This document shows positions 16,966-26,165 of a DNA stretch of 64,000 nucleotides, one piece after another (the stretch's first letter is position 1; every line of letters starts with the position of its first letter). Under the pieces are notes generated by a model. It saw only the letters and a program-made list of their open reading frames with translations. It did no database searches and had not been told where the DNA came from. The DNA comes from Bradyrhizobium sp. URHD0069 (GTDB taxonomy: Bacteria > Pseudomonadota > Alphaproteobacteria > Rhizobiales > Xanthobacteraceae): the NCBI RefSeq assembly GCF_000701345.1, contig NZ_JNIJ01000036.1:1-64000 (forward strand), written 5' to 3'. The position numbers were made by a program, and so were the translations under genes.

Positions 16966-18261
16966 TCAGCGGCGCAGGATGGACACGAAAAACCCATCGG
17001 TTCCGGTACGGCGCGGCGTCATCAGCCAGCCCTCCGGGGATTGCAGCGCGGCTGCGGCAAAATTCTCGGCCTTGTCCCACAGCACTGCCGCGGTCTGCGA
17101 TGGCGGCACCACGGCAAATTCGGGATGGCGCGCGACGAACGCGCGGACTTGCTCGCCGTTCTCCGGTGGCAGCACCGAGCAGGTGATATAGACGATCCGC
17201 CCGCCCGGCTTGACCAGGGCTGCGGCACGATCCAGTACCGCCACCTGATCCTTCAGCCGCACCTCGAGCGCGCCGGGGCGCATCCGCCATTTGGCGTCCG
17301 GATTGCGCCGCCATGTACCGGTTCCCGTGCAGGGCGCATCGATCAACACCAGATCGGCCGTGGCATGGATATCAGCCAGCGTATCGTCCGGCCCCTTGGG
17401 CGTGCGCACGTCACAATTGTGCACGCCGGCGCGGGACAGCCGCTCGTAGATCGGCGCGAGCTGCCGCTTGTCGTGGTCGGTGGCGATCAGCCGGCCCTTG
17501 CCCTGCATCATCGCCGCCAGCGCCAGCGTCTTGCCGCCGGCGCCGGCGCAGAGATCGATCACCTGCTCGCCGGGTTTCGCCGCCGATAGCAGCGCCGCAA
17601 GCTGCGAGCCTTCGTCCTGCACCTCGATGGCGCCCTTGATGAAATCCTCCTCGGCATGAATGCCGGGATTGCGGGCGTCGGCGCCGAGCTCGATGCGCAG
17701 GCCAATCGGCGACCACGGCGTCGGCTGCGCGCCGAGATGGGCGAGCGAGGCCAGCATCTTCTCGCGTTTGGCTTTCAAGGTGTTGACGCGCAGATCGAGC
17801 GGCGCCCGGCTTGCCATGGCGGTCGCCTCCGCGACCCGGTCGTCGCCGAACACCTGCGCCAGATATCCGTCCAGCCATTCCGGGTAATCGCCGGCGATGT
17901 GGGAAGGAGCCTCGTCAAGGATTCGCGAGGTGAGCGCGGCACGCTCGCGGTCGGTCAGCGGCGCGGGCGCAAAACGGCCGCCATTACATAAAGCGTCGAT
18001 GGCATCGACATTCATCCCGCGCTCGAGCTTCATCATGCCCAGCACGCGCGCACGCGGCGTATCGTCATCCATGATCCACGCGCTCGAAGCGCGCCGGCGC
18101 AGCACATCCCAGACCAGGCCGGAGATCGCGGCGCGATCGCCGGAGCCGGCATAGCGATGCGCGGTGCCCCACTCTTTCAGCGCCTTCGACGCGGGGACGC
18201 GTTGGGTGTCGATAGTGTCGATCAGTTCGATGGACGCGGAGAGCCGGGCAGCGGGAGTCAT
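16966..18261 (-). CDS. RsmB/NOP2/Sun-family RNA m5C methyltransferase
   Basis: A 431-residue SAM-dependent RNA cytosine-5 methyltransferase. The N-terminal half (1-150) resembles the NusB-like/RsmB N-domain. The catalytic half has the SAM loop VIDLCAGAGGKTLALAAMM, the motif IV cysteine in DAPCTGTGTWRRNPDAKW and the motif VI cysteine in ITCSVLPPENGEQV, giving the two-cysteine arrangement of the family. The target is probably an rRNA cytosine; RsmB itself acts on C967 of 16S rRNA, but paralogues exist, so no symbol is given. It is followed by a MAPEG gene on the same strand, upstream by 34 bases. Confidence 0.92.
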   Translation of the reverse strand: MTPAARLSASIELIDTIDTQRVPASKALKEWGTAHRYAGSGDRAAISGLVWDVLRRRASSAWIMDDDTPRARVLGMMKLERGMNVDAIDALCNGGRFAPAPLTDRERAALTSRILDEAPSHIAGDYPEWLDGYLAQVFGDDRVAEATAMASRAPLDLRVNTLKAKREKMLASLAHLGAQPTPWSPIGLRIELGADARNPGIHAEEDFIKGAIEVQDEGSQLAALLSAAKPGEQVIDLCAGAGGKTLALAAMMQGKGRLIATDHDKRQLAPIYERLSRAGVHNCDVRTPKGPDDTLADIHATADLVLIDAPCTGTGTWRRNPDAKWRMRPGALEVRLKDQVAVLDRAAALVKPGGRIVYITCSVLPPENGEQVRAFVARHPEFAVVPPSQTAAVLWDKAENFAAAALQSPEGWLMTPRRTGTDGFFVSILRR

Positions 18262-18295
18262 TCAAAGCTTTCGGTTTGAGAACGGGAGGCGCGGG

Positions 18296-18715
18296 CTAGA
18301 TCAGCAGGATCCTCAGTGCGAAATAGAGCCACATGGCGAACAGCACCAGTACCCCGGCGAACCATGCCAGCGAACGCTGCCGGACGTCGTTTGAAGTCAC
18401 GAAGATTCCGGCATGGGCGAAGCGGGTGACCACGAACACCCATGAGAGCAGCACGATCACGAGGTCTGCATGGCGAAGCGGCAGCGCCAGCGCGATCAGG
18501 CTGTAGAACAGCAGCGGCAGCTCGAACTGGTTTCTGAAGCAATTGCCGATCTGGGTGGCCCGGTCCGGCCAGTTCTGCTGACCCAGGGCGATATCCTTGA
18601 TCCTGGTTTCCCGGCTGATGAGCGCGCGGGTACGCGCCGACGCCATCCACAACAGCAGGGCGAAGGTCAGCCCCACCAGAACGAAAACCGGCAACAAAAC
18701 TGTTTGAACCGACAT
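18296..18715 (-). CDS. MAPEG-family membrane protein
   Basis: A 139-residue protein with four hydrophobic segments, at about 5-25, 70-85, 85-105 and 118-138. The MAPEG signature is R-x-x-N-x-x-x-x-x-x-P, here QIGNCFRNQFELPLLFYSL. Family members are glutathione-dependent or eicosanoid-type enzymes in eukaryotes; bacterial ones are poorly characterised. GGGAGAATTCCT precedes the ATG at 18715. It lies 34 bases upstream of the RNA methyltransferase gene and may be co-transcribed with it. Confidence 0.88.
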   Translation of the reverse strand: MSVQTVLLPVFVLVGLTFALLLWMASARTRALISRETRIKDIALGQQNWPDRATQIGNCFRNQFELPLLFYSLIALALPLRHADLVIVLLSWVFVVTRFAHAGIFVTSNDVRQRSLAWFAGVLVLFAMWLYFALRILLI

Positions 18716-18961
18716 AGGAATTCTCCCCCGGATGAGCCCGAGGGCCCGCTATAGCGACCGCGCTTCCCCCTGACAATCAATCCGCCACGGCCGGGTTGAA
18801 CCACAATCACCGCTCCGGCCACTAACTAACAACACTTTCAGTCATTTCCGTCCGTCATACCGGCCACCGGGTCTCGCCTTTGGCGAGCCCAATGACAGGC
18901 TCCAGCGGGTATCAGGTCGCCGCGGCTTCTCGATGCTTTCGTTTGTGCTCTGGAATATTGG

Positions 18962-18983
18962 ATCATCCGCTTTCGCGGATGAT
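18962..18983. repeat. Hairpin ATCATCCGCTTTCGCGGATGAT
   Basis: A nearly perfect palindrome with an 8-9 bp stem in the spacer between the MAPEG and phosphoesterase genes. It has the look of the REP-like hairpins scattered through this window (48.9, 54.9 and 56.0 kb). Confidence 0.5.
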
Positions 18984-19066
18984 GACGGCCGTGGCCGTGT
19001 GACGTGTTCGGTTTCATGATCCCGACGTGCACGGAATGTATGATCGGGGCTCGGAAGGAATATGGC

Positions 19067-19906
19067 ATGCCCGAGTTTCGCCTGACGCAGATTTCCGACA
19101 CCCATCTTGCCCGCCGCCTGACGAAGCTGACCGATAACTTTCATCGCGTGAGCGAGTACATCAACGCGACGCGTCCGGATCTCGTCATCAACAGCGGCGA
19201 TGTCGCCTTCGACGGCCCGACCAGTCGGGACGATCTCGAATTCGCCGGGACGCTGCACAATGCGCTTCCCGTCGCCTGCCGTTACCTGCCCGGCAATCAT
19301 GACATCGGCGACAATCCGACCAAGGTCGGGCCACCCCCATCGCAGCCAGCCACGGAACAGGGCCGGCAGGCGTTCCTCTCGATATTCGGCGAAGACCGCT
19401 GGCGTTTTGAGGCTGCCGGCTGGTGCCTTATCGGCCTCAATTCGCTTGTGATGAACACTGGTTTGGCGAGCGAAGCCGAGCAGTTCGACTGGCTCGCTTC
19501 GCAGCTCTCCAGCGCCAACGGAAGACCGGTGGCGCTGTTCCTGCACAAGCCGCTTTTTCTGGATTCACCCGACGATCCGGAGCTCGCGGCAACGTCGATA
19601 CGCTACGTTCCGATGCCGGCGCGGAGCCGCCTGGTCGAGATGTTTGGCGCCGTCGACCTGCGGCTGGTCGCCAGCGGCCACATTCACCAGCGCCGGGATT
19701 TTACCTTTGGCCACGTCCGCCATGTCTGGGCGCCCTCCGCCGGCTTTGTCATTTCCGATGCCAAGCAGGACGTGATCGGCGTCAAGGAGGTCGGGCTGGT
19801 GGAGTATCGCTTCCAGCCCGAAGGCTTCGAAGTGCGTCACGCAAGGGCGCCGGGCCAGATCGATGTCGATCTGGATTCGTTGCTCGGCGCGGCTACCAAA
19901 GGCTAG
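19067..19906 (+). CDS. Calcineurin-like metallophosphoesterase (CpdA-like)
   Basis: A 279-residue protein from the ATG at 19067 (MPEFRLTQIS), preceded by GGAAGGAAT. All metal-binding motifs are present in order: ISDTHLARR (DxH), INSGDVAFDG (GDx), LPGNHDIG (GNHD), LFLHKPLF and ASGHIHQRRD (GHxH). This set matches class III cyclic-nucleotide phosphodiesterases such as CpdA, but many relatives act on other phosphoesters. An adenylate cyclase is encoded at 6.0 kb in this window; a functional link is not shown. Confidence 0.9.
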   Translation: MPEFRLTQISDTHLARRLTKLTDNFHRVSEYINATRPDLVINSGDVAFDGPTSRDDLEFAGTLHNALPVACRYLPGNHDIGDNPTKVGPPPSQPATEQGRQAFLSIFGEDRWRFEAAGWCLIGLNSLVMNTGLASEAEQFDWLASQLSSANGRPVALFLHKPLFLDSPDDPELAATSIRYVPMPARSRLVEMFGAVDLRLVASGHIHQRRDFTFGHVRHVWAPSAGFVISDAKQDVIGVKEVGLVEYRFQPEGFEVRHARAPGQIDVDLDSLLGAATKG

Positions 19907-19935
19907 ACACTCCTATCGATCGGCGTTTCCGCAAC

Positions 19936-20961
19936 TCACGCCTTGTCGGGCCCGACCCGCACCAGCTGCTTGCCGAAATTGGCACCCTTGAGCAGCCCCA
20001 TGAACGCGCCGGGCGCGCTGTCGATCCCTTCGGTGACGAACTCGCGATACTTAACCTTGCCCTCGCGCACCCACTGCGACATGTCGCGCTGGAAGTCGGG
20101 ATGACGCGCGGCGAAATCGCGGACAATGAAGCCCCGGATGGTCAGGCGCTTGGTCAGCACGGCGCGCATCAGCGATGACGCCCATTTCGGCACGGACGGT
20201 TCGGTGTCGTTGTATTGCGCGATCAGGCCGCACACCGGCACGCGCGCAAAATCGTTGAGCAGCGGGAATACCGCTTCGAACACCGCGCCACCGACATTCT
20301 CGAAATAGACGTCGATGCCTTTCGGGCAGGCCTCCTTCAATTTTGCCGCAAGATCGGGATCGCGGTGATCGAGGCAGTCGTCGAAGCCAAGCTCGCGTTT
20401 GACGTAATCGCATTTGTCTTTGCCGCCGGCGATACCGACGGCACGCGCGCCCTTGATCCTCGCGATCTGGCCGACCGCCGAGCCGACCGCACCGGACGCC
20501 GCCGCGACCACGACGGTCTCGCCCGGCTGCGGCTTGCCGATATCGAGCAGCCCGGTATAGGCGGTCATGCCGGGCATGCCGAGCACACCCACCGCGGTCG
20601 AGACCGGGCCGAGTTTCGGATCGACCTTGCGCAGGTCCTTGCCGTCGGAAAGCGCGTGGGTTTGCCAGCCGGCGCGTGCGAGAACGATGTCGCCCTTGGC
20701 AAAGGAGGGATTGTTCGAGGCGATCACCTCGCACACCGTGCCGCCCTCCATCACGCCGCCGACCGGCACCGGCGCCGCATAGGACGGGCCCTCGCTCATG
20801 CGTCCGCGCATATAGGGATCGAGCGACAGCCAGATGGTGCGCAGCAGGACCTGGCCTTCGCCGGGCGTCGGCAGCGCGTAATCCTCGATGCGGAAGTCCG
20901 ACGCCTTGGGCTCGCCGACTGGACGAGAGACGAGAACGACGCGCTTTGCCTGATTGGACAT
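19936..20961 (-). CDS. NADP-dependent medium-chain oxidoreductase (CurA/LTB4DH-like)
   Basis: A 341-residue protein from the ATG at 20961 (MSNQAKRV), preceded by GGAGGAAA; an upstream ATG at 20985 has no such site. The N-terminal catalytic domain contains WLSLDPYMRGRM. The cofactor domain contains VVVAAASGAVGSAVGQIA (AxxGxxG) and a GGKDKCDY segment that suggests NADPH. This is the family of curcumin reductase and leukotriene-B4 12-hydroxydehydrogenase, which reduce alpha,beta-unsaturated ketones and lack the structural zinc. The physiological substrate is unknown. Confidence 0.92.
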   Translation of the reverse strand: MSNQAKRVVLVSRPVGEPKASDFRIEDYALPTPGEGQVLLRTIWLSLDPYMRGRMSEGPSYAAPVPVGGVMEGGTVCEVIASNNPSFAKGDIVLARAGWQTHALSDGKDLRKVDPKLGPVSTAVGVLGMPGMTAYTGLLDIGKPQPGETVVVAAASGAVGSAVGQIARIKGARAVGIAGGKDKCDYVKRELGFDDCLDHRDPDLAAKLKEACPKGIDVYFENVGGAVFEAVFPLLNDFARVPVCGLIAQYNDTEPSVPKWASSLMRAVLTKRLTIRGFIVRDFAARHPDFQRDMSQWVREGKVKYREFVTEGIDSAPGAFMGLLKGANFGKQLVRVGPDKA

Positions 20962-20984
20962 GGTTGTTTCCTCCGATTTTGCCA

Positions 20985-21109
20985 TTCGTCATTGCGAGCC
21001 ATCCGGTCGCGCCAATGCGCGCTCCCGATGACAGGTTCCGCGAAGCAATCCATCGTTGCCGCACAATGGGTTGCCTCGTCGCGCAGCTCCTCGCAAGAAC
21101 GGTACCGAT
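20985..21109. repeat. Degenerate REP-like intergenic sequence
   Basis: It contains GTCATTGCGAGCCATCC, GCGAAGCAATCCATCGTTG and TCCTCGCAAG, parts of the same repeat family seen better at 52362-52484. It separates two minus-strand genes. Confidence 0.5.
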
Positions 21110-21733
21110 TTAAGCCGTGATTTTCGCCAGCGCCGCGTCGAACGCCGCGGCCGCGCTCGGCAAATCCTTGAAGGCGCGGATATGCCGCTGCTCCTGCGCA
21201 TCCTTCTCCGAGATGCCCGGCCGAACTTCGGAGACCGGCTTGCCGCCTTCGATCATTTCAGCCGGCGCGCTGACATGGAATTCGTGATCCTCGATCGGCG
21301 CGTCCTTCAACAGCCACACGCCCAGCGTCACAATGTCGTTGCCCCGCCGATACGAGATATAGCGATCGACCGCCACCGTTCCGTCGCGCTGGTGCCCGCC
21401 GAGCTTTGCGTAACCCTTGGCATCCAAAAGCTTGTGCGATCGAAATCCTTTCACGCCCGCCGACTTTGCCTTCGCGGTCTCCTCCGTGAGATCGTACTTC
21501 CCGGCCATCTCTTTGCCGACGCCCGCCAGCTGGGCGGACATATCGTGCTCGAATTCTTTCAGTTCGGTGCGCGGCTTCGATGCCTTGCGGGGCTTTGCCG
21601 CGTCCCGCTTTTCCATCTCGGCCTTGCATTGCGCGACGACGCCGGCGACGGATTTCCGCTCCGCATTGACCAGCAAATTCTTCAGATCCTGATCTGAAAG
21701 CGCAGCGATCCTCTCCTCCGACCAATCGACCAT
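21110..21733 (-). CDS. Conserved hypothetical protein
   Basis: A 207-residue hydrophilic protein starting MVDWSEERIAALSDQDLKNL. The N-terminal helical part (about 1-60) has lysine-rich KRDAAKPRKASKPR. A second helical region holds the EFEHDMSAQLAGVGKEMAGK segment. The C-terminal part (about 115-205) is beta-rich with YISYRRGNDIVTLGVWLL. No signal peptide, membrane segment or known catalytic motif is visible. Similar proteins occur in Bradyrhizobium-type genomes as far as I recall. It lies between an oxidoreductase and guaB on the same strand, with wide spacers on both sides. Confidence 0.75.
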   Translation of the reverse strand: MVDWSEERIAALSDQDLKNLLVNAERKSVAGVVAQCKAEMEKRDAAKPRKASKPRTELKEFEHDMSAQLAGVGKEMAGKYDLTEETAKAKSAGVKGFRSHKLLDAKGYAKLGGHQRDGTVAVDRYISYRRGNDIVTLGVWLLKDAPIEDHEFHVSAPAEMIEGGKPVSEVRPGISEKDAQEQRHIRAFKDLPSAAAAFDAALAKITA

Positions 21734-21882
21734 AGACCGACTTCTTTCAAGTTGTGTTGAGATGAATCTTTTCGAGATCCGCTCCTACAATCGCGAGCGG
21801 GCATTCCAGTGCGGAACGGCGAACCGCGTTCCAACAGTACCGCGTTTCGCCGGCCTTGTGGTGTCAAATTAGGTGAAAAAAG

Positions 21883-23370
21883 CTACATCCCGCCGGGGTA
21901 ATTCGGGCTTTCACGGGTGATGGTGACATCGTGGACGTGGCTTTCGCGCAGGCCCGCCCCGGTGATGCGCACGAACTGCGCCTTCTCATGAAACTCGGCA
22001 AGATTTCTCGCGCCGACATATCCCATCGCCGCGCGCAGTCCGCCCGCGAGCTGATGCATCACATTGCCGACCGGCCCCTTATAGGGCACCTGACCCTCGA
22101 TGCCCTCCGGAACCAGCTTGAGCGTGTCCTTGATATCCTGCTGGAAGTAACGGTCGGCGGAGCCGCGCGCCATCGCGCCCACCGAGCCCATCCCGCGATA
22201 GGCCTTGTAGGAGCGGCCCTGCCACAGGAACACTTCGCCTGGGGTCTCGTCGGTCCCGGCCAGCAACGAACCGACCATAACAATGTCGGCCCCGGCGGCC
22301 AGGGCTTTGGCCAGATCGCCGGAATACTTGATGCCGCCATCGGCAATCACGGGCACGTTGGCTTTCTTCGCGGCTTCGACCGCATCCATGATGGCGGTCA
22401 GTTGCGGCACGCCAACACCGGCCACAATACGCGTGGTGCAGATCGAGCCGGGACCGATGCCGACCTTGATCGCGTCGGCACCAGCATCGATCAGCGCCTG
22501 CGCGCCTTCCTGGGTCGCGATATTGCCGGCGATGACCTGCACGGCATTGGAGAGCCGCTTGATGCGGTTGACGGCTTCCAGCACGCGCGAGGAATGGCCG
22601 TGCGCGGTGTCCACCACGATCACATCGACGCCGGCATCGATCAGCAGTTCGGTGCGGTCATACCCGCCCTCCCCGACCGTGGTCGCGGCCGCGACCCGCA
22701 AGCGGCCATGCGCATCCTTGCAAGCCAGCGGATGCGCCACCGCCTTCTCCATATCTTTGACGGTGATCAAGCCAACGCAGCGGTACTGGTCGTCGACGAC
22801 GAGCAGCTTTTCGATGCGGTACTTGTGCAGCATCCGCTTGGCTTCGTCCTGGTTGACGCCTTCGCGCACCGTCACGAGATTCTCATGCGTCATCAATTCG
22901 CTGACTTTTTGGTGCGGATCGGTGGCAAAACGCACATCGCGGTTGGTGAGAATGCCGACCAGCTTGCCCGGTACGCCCTTGCTGGCGCCCGTGACCACCG
23001 GAATGCCGGAGAAACCGTGATCCTTCATCAGCGCCATCGCATCCGACAGCATCGCGTCGGGGCCGATGGTCAGCGGGTTGACCACCATTCCGGATTCGTA
23101 CTTCTTGACCTGCCGCACCTGGGCGGCCTGGCCATCGGGGTCAAAATTGCGGTGGATGACGCCAATGCCGCCAGACTGCGCCATGGCGATCGCCATTCGC
23201 GCCTCGGTGACCGTATCCATGGCGGAGGCGATAATTGGAATGTTGAGCGGGATGGCCCGGGTGAGGTGAGAGCGGATATCGGCTTCCGAGGGCAGGATAT
23301 CCGAGAGGCCAGGCTTCAGAAGCACATCGTCGAACGTATAGGCTTCGCGTATTCCTTGTCCCTGCACCAT
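21883..23370 (-). CDS. guaB: Inosine-5'-monophosphate dehydrogenase
   Basis: A 495-residue enzyme oxidising IMP to XMP with NAD, the rate-setting step to GMP. The N-terminal barrel part begins AYTFDDVLLKPG. The CBS pair occupies about residues 95-215. The catalytic cysteine is in GIGPGSICTTRIVAGVG. A C-terminal flap region is followed by YRGMGSVGAM. The ATG at 23370 has GGAG 7 bases upstream; an earlier ATG at 23382 has none. guaA lies about 6 kb away on the same strand but not in the same operon. Confidence 0.98.
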   Translation of the reverse strand: MVQGQGIREAYTFDDVLLKPGLSDILPSEADIRSHLTRAIPLNIPIIASAMDTVTEARMAIAMAQSGGIGVIHRNFDPDGQAAQVRQVKKYESGMVVNPLTIGPDAMLSDAMALMKDHGFSGIPVVTGASKGVPGKLVGILTNRDVRFATDPHQKVSELMTHENLVTVREGVNQDEAKRMLHKYRIEKLLVVDDQYRCVGLITVKDMEKAVAHPLACKDAHGRLRVAAATTVGEGGYDRTELLIDAGVDVIVVDTAHGHSSRVLEAVNRIKRLSNAVQVIAGNIATQEGAQALIDAGADAIKVGIGPGSICTTRIVAGVGVPQLTAIMDAVEAAKKANVPVIADGGIKYSGDLAKALAAGADIVMVGSLLAGTDETPGEVFLWQGRSYKAYRGMGSVGAMARGSADRYFQQDIKDTLKLVPEGIEGQVPYKGPVGNVMHQLAGGLRAAMGYVGARNLAEFHEKAQFVRITGAGLRESHVHDVTITRESPNYPGGM

Positions 23371-23561
23371 CGCCAACTCCATTCAGCGGCCATCGCCGCG
23401 ATACACCCCGGAATGAACGCTTGCTTCGGCGACGCTGTTTGCATCGCCGTCGAATCGCCCATCGGTAGGGTTGGCGGTGGTCGATAGCACGGTGGGCTGC
23501 CGAATCAAAGCGTTTGCCTGCCATGCACAGGCTTTTCCTAAAAACCGCGCTTCCCCCCGCG

Positions 23562-23810
23562 TCAGCGCGAATAACCTGGCGGCGGGCCATGCTGGCGGAT
23601 CGCCTCCACCACTTCCCGATGCATGCGCTCTTCGCGTTTCAGATGAACTGCGATCACCGCGTGTGCCGACGGCACCAGCAGCAGGACATGAAAAAATAGC
23701 CCGAAAATCCCGCAAAAGACCATCAGGACCAGATTGAAAATCGCCGAGAACGGCTGCCCGTTCACGAGCAGCCCGAGCGGCGGTAGCAAGGCAGCGAGGA
23801 CATAGATCAT
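23562..23810 (-). CDS. Small YqaE/Pmp3-like membrane protein
   Basis: An 82-residue protein from the ATG at 23810 (MIYVLAALLPPLG), preceded by GGAGAT. Two transmembrane helices (about 1-20 and 25-50) are followed by a charged tail HLKREERMHREVVEAIRQHG. The first helix with LLPPLGLLVNGQ resembles the UPF0057 (YqaE/Pmp3) family, which affects membrane potential and stress tolerance in yeast; the bacterial role is unclear. The match to the family is partial. Confidence 0.6.
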   Translation of the reverse strand: MIYVLAALLPPLGLLVNGQPFSAIFNLVLMVFCGIFGLFFHVLLLVPSAHAVIAVHLKREERMHREVVEAIRQHGPPPGYSR

Positions 23811-23957
23811 CGTCGGATCTCCAGCGGAGGCCTCAGGCAATCGCGAAGATTGTTACCGACGATTTAGGCGGTTTCCGGGGTTCCGCAATGGCCTGTGTGG
23901 CAATGTGATGATACAGCCCTCCTCCCGCTGCCTTCCATTCCTCTCCACGAATCTTCC

Positions 23958-25433
23958 ATGAACAAAGAACGCCTGATCCCGCTCATCGTGGCCACAGCCC
24001 TGTTCATGGAGAACATGGATTCGACTGTGATCGCGACCTCGCTTCCGGCGATCGCGGCGGACATCGGCACCAGCCCGCTGACGCTGAAGCTAGCCATCAC
24101 CTCGTATTTGCTGTCGCTGGCCATATTCATTCCGGCAAGCGGCTGGACCGCCGATCGCTTTGGCGCGCGGACCGTGTTCTCGGTCGCCATCGCCGTCTTC
24201 ATGGTGGGCTCGATCGGCTGCGCGCTGTCCACCTCCGTCACCCATTTTGTCATCGCGCGTATCCTGCAAGGCCTCGGTGGAGCGATGATGACGCCGGTCG
24301 GACGGCTGGTGCTGCTGCGCTCGATCGACAAAAGCGCGCTGGTAAATGCCATGGCCTGGGTCACCGTGCCGGCCCTGATCGGACCGGTGATCGGTCCGCC
24401 GCTCGGCGGCTTCATCACCACTTATTTCTCCTGGCACTGGATCTTCCTCATCAACATTCCGATCGGCCTGCTCGGCATCTTCATGGCCCTGCGCTATATC
24501 GATCCGATCCGCAGCGAAGACCCCGAGCGCTTCGATCTCTACGGGTTGGTGCTGGCCGGGATCGGCCTTGGCGGTATAGCGTTCGGGCTTTCGGTCGCCG
24601 GCCTCAATATGTTGCCGTGGCCCATCGTCGCCGGGCTTGTCGGCGTCGGGTCGATTTCGATGACGCTCTATGTGATCCACGCCAAGCGCACTGCCTCGCC
24701 GGTACTCGATTTTACCCTCATGCGGCTGCCGACGCTGCGCGCCAGCATCATCGGCGGCTTTCTGTTTCGGCTCGGCATCGGCGCGCTGCCGTTTCTGCTG
24801 CCGCTCTTGATGCAGGTCGGGTTCGGCCTGTCGCCGTTTCGATCCGGGCTGGTGACGTTTGCCTCCGCGGTCGGTGCGATGGGCATGAAGACGCTGGCGG
24901 CCCGCATCATCAGAACTTTCGGCTTTCGCAATATCATGGTGATCAATGCGGTAGTCAGCTCGGTCTTTCTCGCCGCCTGCGCGCTGTTCACGGTGACCAC
25001 GCCATTGTTGCTGATCATGATCATTCTCGTGGTCGGCGGCTTCTTCCGTTCCCTGCAATTCACAGCCATCAACACCGTCGCCTATGCCGAGGTCGAGCCG
25101 GCGCAGATGAGCCGGGCCACCACTTTGGTTAGCGTCAACCAGCAGCTTGCGATTTCAGCAGGCGTCGCCGTCGGTGCGTTCTCGGTGGAATCGACCATGC
25201 TGGTGCGCCATGTGAACGAGTTGAGCGCGGCCGATTTCGCGCCGGCGTTCCTGATCGTCTCGATCATCTCCGCGGTCTCTGCCTATTTCTTCTGGCGGAT
25301 GCCCGACGATGCCGGGCATGAGATCTCCGGCCACAAGGCGGTCGAGATTTCCAGCCGCAAGGGCGCGGAAAAGGCTGGCGTCAAGGCGGCCAGCGAGGGT
25401 ACCCAGGACGCAAGGGATCAGCGGCTGGGGTAG
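23958..25433 (+). CDS. DHA2-family MFS drug exporter (EmrB/QacA type)
   Basis: A 491-residue protein from the ATG at 23958 (MNKERLIPLIVATALF). TM1 carries the DHA2 signature LFMENMDSTVIATSLPAIA. The loop-2 motif is PASGWTADRFGARTVF, and motif C is in TM5 (VPALIGPVIGPPLGGFIT). The length fits a 14-helix topology. A hydrophilic tail of about 45 residues (HEISGHKAVEISSRKGAEKA) is unusual for the family. No adjacent EmrA-like adaptor or regulator is seen. The substrate is unknown. Confidence 0.9.
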   Translation: MNKERLIPLIVATALFMENMDSTVIATSLPAIAADIGTSPLTLKLAITSYLLSLAIFIPASGWTADRFGARTVFSVAIAVFMVGSIGCALSTSVTHFVIARILQGLGGAMMTPVGRLVLLRSIDKSALVNAMAWVTVPALIGPVIGPPLGGFITTYFSWHWIFLINIPIGLLGIFMALRYIDPIRSEDPERFDLYGLVLAGIGLGGIAFGLSVAGLNMLPWPIVAGLVGVGSISMTLYVIHAKRTASPVLDFTLMRLPTLRASIIGGFLFRLGIGALPFLLPLLMQVGFGLSPFRSGLVTFASAVGAMGMKTLAARIIRTFGFRNIMVINAVVSSVFLAACALFTVTTPLLLIMIILVVGGFFRSLQFTAINTVAYAEVEPAQMSRATTLVSVNQQLAISAGVAVGAFSVESTMLVRHVNELSAADFAPAFLIVSIISAVSAYFFWRMPDDAGHEISGHKAVEISSRKGAEKAGVKAASEGTQDARDQRLG

Positions 25434-25527
25434 AGACGAAGGTAAAGTCATTGTCATCATTGCGAGCCACGGCTCTGCGATCTTGCGGCGCGATGCGCCC
25501 GAATGTGCATGGATCGTTCGTCCAACA

Positions 25528-25676
25528 GAGGGCGCGGGGAATGCCGGGTGCCCGCTGCCCCCGCAGCCTCGTGTGCAGTGTGTTGGTAGCACACGAGTGT
25601 AGTCACCACGGTCGCACCGGAACACCCGGCATCCCGCACGCAATGGCTTTAACGGCTTATCTCGTGCTCTCCCCGG
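25528..25676. repeat. 150-bp structured dispersed repeat, copy 2
   Basis: It has the same architecture as 7536-7685: outer arms GCGGGGAATGCCGGGTG and CACCCGGCATCCCGC, an inner hairpin CTCGTGTGC..GCACACGAG, then CAATGGCTTTAACGGCTTA and CTCTCCCCGG. Here the inner arms are perfect. The integrase-like remnant begins at the right border. Confidence 0.7.
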
Positions 25677-25923
25677 CCAAGAAGCGGCGCGTGATCCAGC
25701 AGCCGCTTTCCGATCTGGCGGTGGAGATCATCAAGGAGGCGCTGATCAGCGACGAGCAGCAATTCGTATTTTCAAGCCCGCTCGGCGACCAGCCGATGAA
25801 CCGCAAGGTGATGGCAACCGCGCTGCGCGGCACGAAGGTCAAGGGCAAGGTGAAGACGGCATCTGCGCGCTGCTCGCCGGGAACAAGCCCGCAGCATGTG
25901 ATCACGTTCGGCGAGCGGCGGTG
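25677..25923 (+). pseudogene. Fragment of a phage-type tyrosine recombinase (integrase)
   Basis: The plus strand encodes KKRRVIQQPLSDLAVEIIKE, then QQFVFSSPLGDQPMNRKVMA and TALRGTKVKGKVKT, which matches the region just before the catalytic HxxR box of phage-type integrases. The box itself (normally TPHDLRRT) and the active-site tyrosine are missing: after KVKT the reading frame turns into unrelated sequence and stops near 25922. No N-terminal or core-binding part is present upstream, where the dispersed repeat ends. It is a non-functional relic. Confidence 0.6.
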
Positions 25924-26165
25924 AACACGATCGTGCTGCCGGAGCTGCTGCCTGCTCTCCCCGGCATGCACGGGCGCGGGACACCTGTTTGTCGGCAGAC
26001 CGTCCCGCAGAACCCGCGCCATCTGGCACATGCTGCTGGACGGCGTCAGGGCTGCCACCTCGCTGGCGCAGGGTGTGCCGCCCGATCCGGCATTATGGAT
26101 GGTTTGCTTATGCCGATGACTCCGTCATCGGATTCGAGCATCATAGGCCAACGGCGTCGCGCCGC
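25924..26165. other. Non-coding stretch after the integrase remnant
   Basis: About 240 bases. One frame (26000-26120) reads FVGRPSRRTRAIWHMLLDGV and looks protein-like, but it has no start or recognisable family. It is probably part of the same decayed element. Confidence 0.35.

Noticed and set aside
21931..23487. 518-residue open frame opposite guaB
   Set aside because: Antisense of an unmistakable IMP dehydrogenase; His/Asp/Arg-rich and not protein-like.
25657..26058. 133-residue minus-strand open frame over the integrase fragment
   Set aside because: The plus strand carries the recognisable integrase blocks; this frame is their shadow.
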